A stretch of DNA of 64,000 bases from UBA6168 sp964573725 (GCA_964573725.1 CAZNLJ010000020.1:1-64000); one strand, 5' to 3'; counted from the first letter of the stretch, positions 8,071 to 17,059 are shown. Notes: generated from the letters alone by a model not told the origin. Made by a program: numbers and translations.

Positions 8071-8084
8071 TGACAAGCTTGTCA
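8071..8084. repeat. 14-bp palindrome, third copy of the dispersed motif
   Basis: TGACAAGCTTGTCA, the same palindrome as in repeat copy A (5196-5209). It is followed by GC-rich inverted sequences (GGTAA-GACGT-TTACC at 8095-8109, CGAAACG-TG-CGTTTCG around 8141-8156) and a run of nine C (8133-8141), before the helicase stop codon at 8185. Confidence 0.6.
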
Positions 8085-8184
8085 GCATAAGGCTTGGTAA
8101 GACGTTTACCAACCTTTGCGGTTTCGTAAACGCCCCCCCCCGAAACGTGCGTTTCGAAATGGGTATCCCTTTTTACAAGGGATA

Positions 8185-11100
8185 TTAGGCTCCCATACCC
8201 TCCCCCACCCCCACATATCCGCCGATCGACTCAATATATTCGAGCAGGCGGCCGAACACCGGCGAACTGCGGAGCACCGGTTCATGGCCCAGGATGACCA
8301 GGTTCTTACGGGCCCGGGTCAGTGCCACGTTCAGTTTGCGGTCCGTACCGGCGTCGTTGACGGATTGGATCTGCTGCAGCTGCACCCCGCTTTTGAGGGC
8401 GTAGGAGATCAGGATGATGTCCCGCTCGCTACCTTGGAAGCGTTCCACGGTATCCACGGTGATATTGCGGAGGTGTGGCGGCAGGTGCTGGCGGATGTTG
8501 GCGATTTGTGCCCGGAAGGGTGTGATGACGCCGATGGTCTCGTCGGCCGAGAAATCGGGGCCATACGATTCGGCGACCAGCTGGACGAGGTCGGCGACGA
8601 GCCGGGCTTCCTCGTCGTTGACTTTATTCCGTGGGTCGCGTCGGCTGGGGAGGAAGGTAATCCGGGCTTTCGACAGCGCCTGCCGCAGCGGATTGGTTTC
8701 CGGCTGCGGATCGGGTGGCAGGGCTTGCTCTTGTTCCGCCGTGCCGGGCAGCAGCCGGCCGTCGTAAAAATGGGTGCTGGAGAAGCGGGCGATATCGGCA
8801 TGCATGCGGTACTGCAGGGTCAGCATGACATGGCAATGGTCCCAGCCGCGACGCTTGGCATTGTCCAACAGGCGGGCGAACAGGGGATTGCGGAAGTTCG
8901 TCAGCCCGATGGCCCGGAGTTCCGGATCCTGGCAGGCGGTCTCCGGCTCGCTTTGCAGGACGATTGGCGGCAGCTGGTTGTCGTCGCCGATCAGCACGAA
9001 GCGTTCGAAGTTCGGCAGGAGACCGACCAGCTGGGGCTCCGACAGCTGGGAGGCCTCGTCGACGATCAGGGTCCGGAATTTCTTGATGTTCAAAAAGTCC
9101 AGGCTATTGGCCAGGGTGGCTTGGGTGGACAGGAAGATGCGGGTCCGGGCCACCTTTTCGTGGAGTTCCTGGAGGTGGCCCGCTTTCGACAGCTCGGACC
9201 AGTAATAGGGGGCATCCCCACGGCCCAGGCGGATGAAGGAAAGGCCCATCTCGGTGAGTCGCTCGCAGATTTCGTCCACCGCCCGGTTGGTGAAGGCCAT
9301 GACCAGTTGGTTTTCTTCCAGCCGGTCGAGTTCACGGACCAGTCCGCAAAGCACACCCGAGGTCTTGCCGGTGCCCGGCGGCCCTTGGATGAGGAAGTAA
9401 TCGCGGGCGGCCAGGGCACCCCGGACGGCCTGTTCCTGGTGTTCGTTGAGGTTACCGGAGAGTGGATGGGTCGGCCACGGATCGAACCGGGGTTCCTGCC
9501 GTCCCAACAACTTTTCGCGTACATACGGGCCGCTGGTGGCGAACTGGTAGTTGAGCTGCAGCATTTTCCTGTGTTGGCTCTCCCGGAAGTCCTTTTCGAT
9601 GGCCCACAGCCGATGCTGCTCGAAATAGCGCTTGTCCACCTGCTTGTTGACCAGGCTGACCGTTACGGATCCGGGGCCGACGGCCAGCACATTGCATTTC
9701 AGGACCTGGCTGCCGAGGGGATTCAGCCGGATCTCCTCCCCTTCCCGCTGGGGGGTCGGATAGAGGAGGACCATTTCCCCTTCCCGCAGGCTGGAGACAT
9801 TGCCGGCGGGCAGTTCCTCCTCCATCCGGAGGGAGATGTGGAAATCATCGTTGATATCGGCGATTTCCAGGTGGGAGAGGACATCGTAGTTCTCCATTTT
9901 CTCGGCCTTGGAGGCCAGCCAGAGGGCGGCGAATCCACTGCGGGCTTCCAGGTTGCGCCGGTTGCCGATCTTGGCGGTCAGCAATTCCCCGTAAATGAAG
10001 CGCAGGAAGCCCAGGAAATAGGCGCGGTCCAGGGGCGGAAGCCCTTGCAGGGTCTGGTGGAGGCCGCCCAGCGCATCCCGATGGTAGGTCGGCATGGTCG
10101 GGGGCGGCGGTGCCTGCAAGGCCTCGATCGGGGAGAAATCGCCGGCGGCGATCTTCAGTTCGTTGGCCACCACCCGGTTGCGCAGCATCAGCAGCTCCTG
10201 CTGCGGCAGGGGTCCGTTGCCGGGCACCTGCCGCAGGGGGGTCTGCTCCGGCGGGGCCGCCGAATAGAGGAGGAAAGCGTTGCCGATCCGGCTCGGGTAA
10301 GTGGACTGGAGGAGGAGGTCGTAACAGATGGTCTGGGCCCTGTCCGCCGGGTGCAGGCCTTCGTTCCGTGGCAAGACCGGGGGGTTGCCGGATTTGAGTT
10401 CCAGGATATCCATCCGGTCCGGCTGGCCGGCATCGATCGCCAGCAGGTCGAGGCGGCCCTGGAGGCCGAATTTGGCGGAGAGGAAGGACGGCTCGATGCG
10501 GAGCTGCCGGCCGGCGAACGTTTCCAGTGCCCGCCGGATGGCCGGTTCGTGGGGACGACTGCTCTCGAAGATTTGCCGCAGCTGGGTGTTGTCATAGTTA
10601 CCGTTCGCGCTGGTCAGGGTCAGCATGGCCAGGGACTGGTCGCGCAGGATGCGGGTGAAGCTGGCCTGATGGTCGTCGAAGGTGCCGGTGGCGATTTCGT
10701 CGAGCATGTGGCCGACGACATTTCCCTTCATCATGGGGATTGCTATCGGGCCGGAGACCATCCGCCGGAGCAGGTAGAGGAGGGGGCTGCTTTCGCGGTC
10801 ATGATATTGGCACTGGGCCAGCTCCTTGGCTTCCACCAGGAAATCCGGTTCCAGGACCACCAGGCTGCGTTCGGTGGCGTAGTATTCCCCGTCCTGGTTC
10901 GGGTAGGGTTTGACCTCGGTCACATAGATGGTATCGTAGGGGCGAACCAGCTCCGCGATGCCGGTGAGGTCGCTGCCGGTGCCGTCCGCCTTCCGGTTGT
11001 TCCAGAACTTGATGTTTATCAGGCCCAGCTCGTCGGTTTCACAGCAGAGGATGCAGAATTTGTCGGCGGCTTCCCCCGGCGGTACATGGATATCCTTGAC

Positions 11101-11559
11101 GACGGCCTTGCAAGCGTAGGATGGCAGCGGGGGGCGGTGCGACTTTCTCTGGGCATCCTGGTCGGGCTGGTAATGGGCGTAGGATTTGTGGAGGAAGGCC
11201 GGAACATCCACCCGGGAGAAGTGGTGGATATTGGTACACAGCTGGTACAGGCAACGGGCATCGTCCAGGGCCGACACCTCCTGCTGTTCCTCGTGCACCA
11301 CCCTGTTGGCGAAGCGGCGGAGCTGGTTGGCGGCATCGGCGACCGGTTTGGGAACCTCGCTGTTGTCGAAGACGAAGGCGCTGCGGGCGCTGAGGTTGCT
11401 GAAATGCCGTGGGACATCTTCCGTCAGGGCCTTGAAGAGTTCCTCCAGTACCGTCCGGTAGCGGGGAATACGTTCCTGGGGGCTTAGCCCTTCCCGGTTC
11501 AGGATTTCCGTGACCCGCTCGAAGAGCAGCGAACCGACTTCCGTTTGGACGATTTTCAT
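8185..11559 (-). CDS. Dna2-like fused PD-(D/E)XK nuclease and superfamily 1 helicase
   Basis: About 1,124 residues from the ATG at 11,559 (MKIVQTEVG); a longer start at 11,598 adds 13 unlikely residues. A nuclease-like segment at about 365-390 has GRLDLLAID followed by DILELKSG, the D...ExK pattern of PD-(D/E)XK enzymes. The C-terminal helicase has Walker A GPPGTGKT (about 723), Walker B DEAS (about 831), GDDNQLPP (about 859), QYRMH (about 915), TVERFQGSERD (about 1,038) and NVALTRARKN (about 1,080), as in UPF1/Dna2-type enzymes. It is cytoplasmic and probably processes DNA ends or flaps. It is monocistronic, beside an accessory island. Defence or repair are both possible. Confidence 0.88.
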   Translation of the reverse strand: MKIVQTEVGSLLFERVTEILNREGLSPQERIPRYRTVLEELFKALTEDVPRHFSNLSARSAFVFDNSEVPKPVADAANQLRRFANRVVHEEQQEVSALDDARCLYQLCTNIHHFSRVDVPAFLHKSYAHYQPDQDAQRKSHRPPLPSYACKAVVKDIHVPPGEAADKFCILCCETDELGLINIKFWNNRKADGTGSDLTGIAELVRPYDTIYVTEVKPYPNQDGEYYATERSLVVLEPDFLVEAKELAQCQYHDRESSPLLYLLRRMVSGPIAIPMMKGNVVGHMLDEIATGTFDDHQASFTRILRDQSLAMLTLTSANGNYDNTQLRQIFESSRPHEPAIRRALETFAGRQLRIEPSFLSAKFGLQGRLDLLAIDAGQPDRMDILELKSGNPPVLPRNEGLHPADRAQTICYDLLLQSTYPSRIGNAFLLYSAAPPEQTPLRQVPGNGPLPQQELLMLRNRVVANELKIAAGDFSPIEALQAPPPPTMPTYHRDALGGLHQTLQGLPPLDRAYFLGFLRFIYGELLTAKIGNRRNLEARSGFAALWLASKAEKMENYDVLSHLEIADINDDFHISLRMEEELPAGNVSSLREGEMVLLYPTPQREGEEIRLNPLGSQVLKCNVLAVGPGSVTVSLVNKQVDKRYFEQHRLWAIEKDFRESQHRKMLQLNYQFATSGPYVREKLLGRQEPRFDPWPTHPLSGNLNEHQEQAVRGALAARDYFLIQGPPGTGKTSGVLCGLVRELDRLEENQLVMAFTNRAVDEICERLTEMGLSFIRLGRGDAPYYWSELSKAGHLQELHEKVARTRIFLSTQATLANSLDFLNIKKFRTLIVDEASQLSEPQLVGLLPNFERFVLIGDDNQLPPIVLQSEPETACQDPELRAIGLTNFRNPLFARLLDNAKRRGWDHCHVMLTLQYRMHADIARFSSTHFYDGRLLPGTAEQEQALPPDPQPETNPLRQALSKARITFLPSRRDPRNKVNDEEARLVADLVQLVAESYGPDFSADETIGVITPFRAQIANIRQHLPPHLRNITVDTVERFQGSERDIILISYALKSGVQLQQIQSVNDAGTDRKLNVALTRARKNLVILGHEPVLRSSPVFGRLLEYIESIGGYVGVGEGMGA

Positions 11560-11627
11560 GTGTTGTTGTTTTGGATGAAAAACCGTTCGATTCCCCAAGC
11601 AATGCCTCGGGAGGATGAGCGGCGCGG

Positions 11628-12482
11628 TTATTTTTTTTTCATCAGCAGCAGGGCGGCGCCGATGCTGAGGTTGGTGGAGGCCAGGGACAGGTCTGGAAAG
11701 TCCGAGTCGGGGAGGACCTTTTCCCCGACCGAGGGGAGCAGCAGGTTACCGGGAATATGGTCGGCCCGCAGGAAAAACCAGATACGCGGGTAATTGAGGT
11801 CGATGACCGGATTGAAGAGGAGTCCGTCGATGACATCGAACAGGTAGCGGGCATCCGGGTCCTTGGCCAACCACCATTCGAAGCCGGCGGAGAAAGTCCA
11901 TCCCCGGGCGTAGCGCTGGGTGCGGGGGACGCGTTGCCGGTCGAGGCCGTCGAGCCGGCGCAAGGCGAGGGGTACGGTATAGAAAGTGCCGACCCGCAGG
12001 AAGAACTTCGAGGGTTGGTGGACCGGTCCGAAGCGAAAGCGCAGCGCTGCCGGCAGCATCAGCCGGTGGTCGCGGACCGCATAGGACTGGGTGGGCCGGA
12101 GCTGCGGGCGGTAACTGATCGAAAAGGCTTGCCGGTTGTATTCGATGCTGGCATCGAAAGCCAGGCGGGCATTGGGCGAGAACCAGTCCGTCGAAAGTCC
12201 GCCGGAGAAATAGGGCACCATGGTGTTGTCGTATTCCAAGGTGCTGCTTTCCGGCAGGTTATGGCGGATATTGGCATAGAACCGGGTGGGTGAATTATCC
12301 CGGTTGCGGTCGCCGAACCGCAAGTAATTACCATGGGCGGCCCAGCCGACGGACCATCGGCCGTTCCGCAGGGTGAACAGTTTGGGTTTGAGCTGGGTCT
12401 GCAGCAGGCTTTCCTGGGCCTGCAGCGCACCTGCCCCGGCCAGGAGGGCCAGGACCAGCCCGGTGTAGGTCAGTGCAGGCAT
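11628..12482 (-). CDS. secreted outer-membrane beta-barrel-like protein, unknown function
   Basis: 284 residues from the ATG at 12,482 (MPALTYTGLVLALLAGAGAL), which starts with a signal peptide cleaved near AQA/QE. The rest is rich in alternating aromatic and polar strands (RWSVGWAAHGNYLRFG, AFSISYRPQLRP, ARGWTFSAGFEWWL), as expected for an outer-membrane barrel. The protein ends in MKKK, encoded by a run of A. It overlaps the upstream gene by 13 bp and is last in a five-gene leftward operon. Family not recognised. A longer frame extends upstream, but that part is out-of-frame shadow of the preceding gene. Confidence 0.75.
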   Translation of the reverse strand: MPALTYTGLVLALLAGAGALQAQESLLQTQLKPKLFTLRNGRWSVGWAAHGNYLRFGDRNRDNSPTRFYANIRHNLPESSTLEYDNTMVPYFSGGLSTDWFSPNARLAFDASIEYNRQAFSISYRPQLRPTQSYAVRDHRLMLPAALRFRFGPVHQPSKFFLRVGTFYTVPLALRRLDGLDRQRVPRTQRYARGWTFSAGFEWWLAKDPDARYLFDVIDGLLFNPVIDLNYPRIWFFLRADHIPGNLLLPSVGEKVLPDSDFPDLSLASTNLSIGAALLLMKKK

Positions 12483-13813
12483 GTCCTGGATTTTTGGTTG
12501 AAATGGGCTTCCCACAGGTATCGGAAATCCTGGGAGAAAGCCCCCTTGTTTTTCGCTTCGATCATGAACTGCCGGGTGAGGATGCAGCAATCGATGTTCG
12601 AGAGGTCGAATTTCCGCTTGATGCGGGCCGGCTGCAGGTCGAGGATTTGGGCCATGTAGAACAGCTCCCGGGTGCCGAGCAGGCCGGTCTCCCGGTGCCG
12701 CAGCAGGATTTCGAAACCTTTGGCCAGGTCGCCCATTTCGATGAGTCGGTTCCCTTCTTTGATGAGGGCGCGGATCTTCGTTTCCGTCAGCCAGGCGGCC
12801 TGCCGTTCGCAGTCGGCCAGCTGCGCGGCCAGGTCGGGGTCGTCCGGAAAGAGGGCCTGTGCCTCCCGGTACAGGGGCAACGCCATGGTGAAGGCACGGG
12901 CGGAGACATAGGCCTCCGCATCGGCGAGGAGTTGGCGGCGCTGCAACCACCGGGTAGCGGCGACGATCTGGGAGCGGACGTTTTCCAAGGCTGCGGAGTC
13001 GAGCAGGGCGCTTCCGTTTTCCAGGATGGACTGGTAGATGGACAGGGCCATCCCATGGTCGTGCATCCGGCTGTATTGGTCGGCATCCGCCAGCAGCTCC
13101 GGCAGGTTGACCAGGGTCCGGAGTTCCTTTACTTTCAGCAGGACGTAGGCCGAATCGCCCGTGCAGTCGAGCGCATCCTCATACAATGGCAGGGCCTTGC
13201 GAAAATCCTGGCGCCCGTATTCCTTTTCCGCCAGGGCCAGTACCCCGCAGCCTTGCAGGTCAGGACCAGCGGCATCACCGAGGGCCCCGCAGTAGAAGTC
13301 CGGCAGGTTATAGAAAAGGGAGGAGACGATGGTGCGGATCCGCCAGTTGCCGTTCCCCAGGTCGACCAGGTCCACCACTTCCGTGAATTTGTCCTTGAGT
13401 CCGTTCCGGTAATGCAGCTTCTTGTGCAGCAGGCAGAGGGTGTACGCCGTGCCGCGGATCGTGCAGGCGCGGATTTCGAAATCGGAGCGGTACTCCACCT
13501 TCACCCCTTGTTTCTTGAGGTCGACGAAATAGAAATTCGCCTGGATGTCGCGGTCCTCCAGTCCGGAGATATCGTTGCCGATGCGGATGTTGGGGTCCGC
13601 CAAGAGTTGGTTTTCGATGTGGAAGCGGTGGGAGGCATCGTATTTCTTGCAATAGAGGTAGAGGGATTCGATGTAGTTCTCCACGACGATGCGCGGCTCC
13701 GTGCGCCGCAGGGCGTCGGTAGCCGTCGGACCGGACCGCCCGTCGGCCGGTATCAGCAGCCACAGGAACACCATCCGGGCCGCCATGCGGAATGTCATCA
13801 GATAAGCCGGCAT
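12470..13813 (-). CDS. TPR-like envelope protein, unknown function
   Basis: 447 residues. A short hydrophobic N-terminus (MVFLWLLIPADG) suggests export. Residues about 35-170 form an alpha/beta region (ENYIESLYLYCKKYDAS, NGNWRIRTIVSSL) that resembles small SnoaL/NTF2-like folds only loosely. Residues about 190-370 are helical with TPR-like spacing (EKEYGRQDFRKALPLYEDAL; AEAYVSARAFTMALPLYREA). The likely role is as a scaffold within the operon's envelope complex. It ends 13 bp inside the next gene and begins 12 bp after the previous one, so the genes are tightly coupled. The start could also be at an inner Met (MTFRM or MAARM). Confidence 0.75.
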   Translation of the reverse strand: MPAYLMTFRMAARMVFLWLLIPADGRSGPTATDALRRTEPRIVVENYIESLYLYCKKYDASHRFHIENQLLADPNIRIGNDISGLEDRDIQANFYFVDLKKQGVKVEYRSDFEIRACTIRGTAYTLCLLHKKLHYRNGLKDKFTEVVDLVDLGNGNWRIRTIVSSLFYNLPDFYCGALGDAAGPDLQGCGVLALAEKEYGRQDFRKALPLYEDALDCTGDSAYVLLKVKELRTLVNLPELLADADQYSRMHDHGMALSIYQSILENGSALLDSAALENVRSQIVAATRWLQRRQLLADAEAYVSARAFTMALPLYREAQALFPDDPDLAAQLADCERQAAWLTETKIRALIKEGNRLIEMGDLAKGFEILLRHRETGLLGTRELFYMAQILDLQPARIKRKFDLSNIDCCILTRQFMIEAKNKGAFSQDFRYLWEAHFNQKSRTCLH

Positions 13814-13825
13814 AAGCTTAGGGGG

Positions 13826-14446
13826 TCAGAATACCCGGAGCACTTCGATGGAAGCGATTTTGGTGACCCAGAACTTGCCGGTGATGCTCTCCTGCAGGGT
13901 CAGTTCGAATTTCACTTCCTTCTCGGTGGTGTCGGAATATTGGCAGTTGACGGCGGGGTCGGCCGCTACCGGTTCTTGGAACTCCCCGGGTTCCTTCAGC
14001 ACGCAGTAGTATTGGCGGAAGACCATCTTTCCGAAATAGGAGACGGAGCCGTCCTTGTTCTTTTTCATGGTCATCTTATCGGGGGTCAGGTCGTCGATGA
14101 TTTCGAAATCGATGAGTACGGGGGCTTGTTCCGAGCGTTTGGTGAGCACGGCGAGGTAGTCTTCCGGTTTCCAGGTATTTGTCCTTTCGGAAAACTTGTT
14201 TTTTTCCTGGATAAAGGCTTTGGCGGCGAACAGTTTGAGGGTGGTGCGGGCGGCGGCTTCCCGGAACTCCTTCGGTTTGAGGCCGCTGGCGATTTCGGGT
14301 ACGTTTTCGAGGAAAACGGTGATGAGGTTCTTGGCGCGGTCGGCATAGTCCTGGAGTTCCTCCGCCGTCAGTTGCGGCTGGGCGGCGGCGGGGAATGCCA
14401 TGGCGAGGAGGCAGCAGCCGGTCCAGATTGATATCCTGCTATACAT
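13826..14446 (-). CDS. small secreted protein, unknown function
   Basis: 206 residues with a signal peptide (residues 1-22, ending AAAQP). The mature part starts with a helix (QLTAEELQDYADRAKNLITVFLENV) and continues with beta strands (APVLIDFEIIDDL, GSVSYFGKMVFRQYY). No catalytic motif is seen. It has 12 bp on each side to its operon neighbours. It probably acts in the periplasm with the adjacent lipoprotein and TPR protein, judged only from gene order. Confidence 0.75.
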   Translation of the reverse strand: MYSRISIWTGCCLLAMAFPAAAQPQLTAEELQDYADRAKNLITVFLENVPEIASGLKPKEFREAAARTTLKLFAAKAFIQEKNKFSERTNTWKPEDYLAVLTKRSEQAPVLIDFEIIDDLTPDKMTMKKNKDGSVSYFGKMVFRQYYCVLKEPGEFQEPVAADPAVNCQYSDTTEKEVKFELTLQESITGKFWVTKIASIEVLRVF

Positions 14447-14458
14447 GGGCTGTCATGC

Positions 14459-15388
14459 TTATTGGTGTAGGTGGGAATGGCGTTCCTTGAGCCGGATTTC
14501 CCAATAGCGGCCTTCCTCGTTCTGCAGGGCTTCGACGACATAGATTTTCTCGAGGGAGCGGTAGAGGGCGATTTTTTCCAGGTATTCCACGAGGGGCACG
14601 GGTTCGGAGACCGTGCCGGCCTCCCCGACTTCCTTGACATAGGCATTGGGGGCGAACAGGTCGAGGTTTTGGCGCAGCAGGTCCAGCCGTTTTTCGGGAT
14701 CGACCTCCTTGTCGCCGACCTGGTTGAAGAACGCTTCGATGCCGGCGGAGGGGATGGGGCCGCCGTCGCCGATGGTGGGGAGGGCGGTACGGTTGGCTTG
14801 CGGGTTTCGGTACAGGATGTTGTAGTGGGTGTGGGCGGCGGAGCAGCAGGAATCCCGGAGGGCGGCGAGGAGTCCGTCGAAGTCGCCGACGACCCGGAAT
14901 TCCGGTGCGGTCCGTTTACCTTGTTCGTCGCAGCAGAGGAAGGTGAATCCGGGCGTCGGCAGGGTGCCGATCCCTTCGAGGCCGGTGCCGCCCTTCGTGT
15001 CCGGCGCGGGCATCGACAGGATGGGCTGGTTCGGGAAGGATGCGGCGTTGCGGTCGTATTCCGCCTTGCGGTGTTCGAAGGCCAGCAGGTCCAGGCTTTT
15101 CCGCAGCTGATTGGCCCCTTGCAGGGGGATGCCCAGCGTTTCGGTGCGGGGCGGGTCGTAGTCGTGGCGGTAGACGGTGATGGTCACGAAGGCGTTGGGG
15201 CCGTCCGGACACTCCAGGGGGCGGAGCAGTTGCAGGACTTCCCGGGGCAGCCCTCCGTCGTTCGGCCCGGAGAGTGGAGCCTCGATGTGCAGGTCGAGCC
15301 GGATTTCGCGGGCACCTTTCGATTGGCAGCCGGCGAATTGCACCCCCCAGGCGGCGATAAGCAGGAGAGGCAGGGTCGTTTTCATCAT
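14459..15388 (-). CDS. lipoprotein, unknown function
   Basis: 309 residues with a lipoprotein signal peptide: the hydrophobic core LPLLLIAAW is followed by the lipobox VQFAGC, with the lipidated Cys at 21. The mature part holds strands such as IRLDLHIEAPL and a region TFLCCDEQGKRTAPEFRVVG. The C-terminal 90 residues (AFFNQVGDKEVDPEKRLDLL; VEYLEKIALYRSLEKIYVVEAL) resemble the fold of the other operon proteins, where a short repeated helix-strand unit ends the chain. Family not recognised. The start may be either of two adjacent Met codons. Confidence 0.75.
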   Translation of the reverse strand: MMKTTLPLLLIAAWGVQFAGCQSKGAREIRLDLHIEAPLSGPNDGGLPREVLQLLRPLECPDGPNAFVTITVYRHDYDPPRTETLGIPLQGANQLRKSLDLLAFEHRKAEYDRNAASFPNQPILSMPAPDTKGGTGLEGIGTLPTPGFTFLCCDEQGKRTAPEFRVVGDFDGLLAALRDSCCSAAHTHYNILYRNPQANRTALPTIGDGGPIPSAGIEAFFNQVGDKEVDPEKRLDLLRQNLDLFAPNAYVKEVGEAGTVSEPVPLVEYLEKIALYRSLEKIYVVEALQNEEGRYWEIRLKERHSHLHQ

Positions 15389-15413
15389 AGCGTCTTAGCT
15401 GTGGACGTTATCT

Positions 15414-16379
15414 TTAATTCGGATAGAAGGCACCCTGTTCGAGCAGGTTGTTGTATTGTGCCTGATTGTATTGAATGAGCTGCAGTTTCAGGAATTCGTT
15501 GGTGATGGTGGTGATTTGGTCGGTCCGCAGCCCGTTCTGTTGGATGAACTCGTCGATGTCACGGTCCATGAGGATGCCTTGACTGACGATTTCATAAGCA
15601 TGGGGCTCCTTGGAGCCTTGCTTGGGGTTCACCCGTTTGATTTTGTGCCGGGTGCGCGCGCCCAGTTCTTGCGCTTGTCCGGCGCCATCGAACAGGTCGA
15701 CGTTGCTTTCGAAATAGTGTCGGAAATGATTCCCGGGTTTGACGGCGAATGCCTCCTCTCCCCGGTTGAGCTTACCCAGCTGCCGCCGGAATGTCCGGTT
15801 CGTGAAATAGCCGTAGATGGCATAGCCGGTGTGTACGAAGTGTACGTACACGATGAAGCCGAACATGATGAACAGCGCCACATAGAGGGCGACATGGTCG
15901 AAGGTGCCCAGCAGGACGATACCGCCTATTTTGACCAGGGCGATGGTGATGATGCCGCCCCGGATCAGGAGGTCCAGGCCCCAACCCTTTTTCAAATCGT
16001 CCCGGATGACCGCCATGGTGCGGGGGTTCCGGACAATACGCAGCTGGAAGCGGCCCAGGCATTTGAGGTGGTGGTTCCGGTGCAGCCAATAGGCCAGCAG
16101 GACATCGACGACGGCCAGGGCGATCGAGCCGAGGATGGCGATGGTGGCGAACAGGCTGTCGCCCAGCAACATGCCGTTGACAATGAACAGCAGCACCCCG
16201 GTGAGTTCCATGACGAGGGCGGCGATGGTGAAGCCCAGGTCCTTGGGATAATTGAAGGTGAAGAAGAAGCCGGGGGGACTCTCCATCCCGTACAGCTTGT
16301 CTGCCTTCCGGGTGTACAACCAGGTGTTGAGGGCATTCCTGTCCGGCAAATACCGGTTTGGTTCTGGAATCTCTGGCAT
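15414..16379 (-). CDS. multi-pass membrane protein, first gene of the envelope operon
   Basis: 321 residues. Four strongly hydrophobic segments at about 48-70, 75-97, 138-163 and 168-192 are flanked by cytoplasmic-looking basic loops. The C-terminal 110 residues are soluble and helical (RHKIKRVNPKQGSKEPHAYE; KLQLIQYNQAQYNNLLEQGA). No enzyme motif is seen. It leads the five-gene unit and may be the inner-membrane anchor for the exported products encoded downstream. The gap to the next gene is 25 bp. Confidence 0.75.
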   Translation of the reverse strand: MPEIPEPNRYLPDRNALNTWLYTRKADKLYGMESPPGFFFTFNYPKDLGFTIAALVMELTGVLLFIVNGMLLGDSLFATIAILGSIALAVVDVLLAYWLHRNHHLKCLGRFQLRIVRNPRTMAVIRDDLKKGWGLDLLIRGGIITIALVKIGGIVLLGTFDHVALYVALFIMFGFIVYVHFVHTGYAIYGYFTNRTFRRQLGKLNRGEEAFAVKPGNHFRHYFESNVDLFDGAGQAQELGARTRHKIKRVNPKQGSKEPHAYEIVSQGILMDRDIDEFIQQNGLRTDQITTITNEFLKLQLIQYNQAQYNNLLEQGAFYPN

Positions 16380-16511
16380 AGATCGTCAATTGGTAGACCG
16401 GCACCTGACCCGAGGCCAGGACGCCGCCCACTTGGATGGGAAGGAAATGGTCGATTGAAAGTCGAAAAGTAATTCGAGCGCCGCTTTCCGCCGAATAAAA
16501 ACACCGGATTT

Positions 16512-16534
16512 CGGTTGTAAACTGGTTTAAACGG
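16512..16534. promoter_or_regulatory. palindromic motif upstream of the envelope operon
   Basis: CGGTTGTAAACTGGTTTAAACG lies about 135-155 bp upstream of the membrane-protein start. The central AAACTGGTTTAAAC recurs at about 21,774-21,787, and a related sequence lies before katG. It may be an operator or promoter element; function is inferred only from recurrence and position. Confidence 0.35.
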
Positions 16535-16656
16535 ATTATTGGCGGTGATTGGGGGTATGCATACGGGGGATTGATGCCGGGCGCGGAGGCCGGGACCAGA
16601 ATCGAAGGGTATCCGCGAATCCTACCCGATCGGTTCGGGTTGCCGGATGTCCGTGC

Positions 16657-16845
16657 TTAGAGCAGGGATGTCAGCAGGTTGCCGGAGCCGATTTTCTTAC
16701 CGGTGTGGTCGTGGGTGGAGTTGGTATCGGAGCGGTACTCGCCCAGTTTCTTACCGGTGTGGTCGTGTATGGATTTCCGGCTGCCGCTTTCGCGGATTTC
16801 CGCAATTTTCTTTCCGGTGTGGTCTCTTAAAATTTCCGTGGCCAT
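16657..16845 (-). CDS. 62-residue protein with three DHTGKKIGE repeats
   Basis: Starts at an ATG (16,845; MATEILRDHTGKKIAEIRES). The motif DHTGKK(I/L)(A/G)E occurs three times about 20 residues apart, separated by short Ser/Arg/Asn linkers. Such short beta-hairpin repeats recall the 4-fold beta-flower proteins, but only three copies are present and the identification is tentative. No signal peptide, so it is cytoplasmic as encoded. It lies downstream of, and in the same direction as, the DUF6175 module, after a 214-bp gap, so it could be its last gene or stand alone. Confidence 0.65.
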   Translation of the reverse strand: MATEILRDHTGKKIAEIRESGSRKSIHDHTGKKLGEYRSDTNSTHDHTGKKIGSGNLLTSLL

Positions 16846-17059
16846 GATTATTAGATTTAAGTCAGTAGGCAGCCCATCATCCCCGGGGTGTCCGACGGAG
16901 CGCCGGCCCTTCATCGACAGGTAGGGCCCTATCGACGGCAGCCGGCGGATCCGGGAAACCCGGCAGGTGGGCCAGGTATATTTTACATGCGTCACATACA
17001 AAGGGGCGGCAATACGGTGGCGGCAGGCAGGAGGGCCTGCCGGCGGCATCCATGGGGGG

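Noticed and set aside
8116..11487. A 1,123-codon plus-strand open frame across the helicase gene
   Set aside because: It is the antisense shadow of the nuclease-helicase, which has all helicase motifs in order. High GC leaves the opposite strand open. The shadow has no domain and no sensible start.
12473..14431. A 652-codon plus-strand frame opposite the envelope operon
   Set aside because: It lies antisense to two minus-strand genes with signal peptides and tight spacing, and its translation is low-complexity Gly/Val/Glu text without a family.
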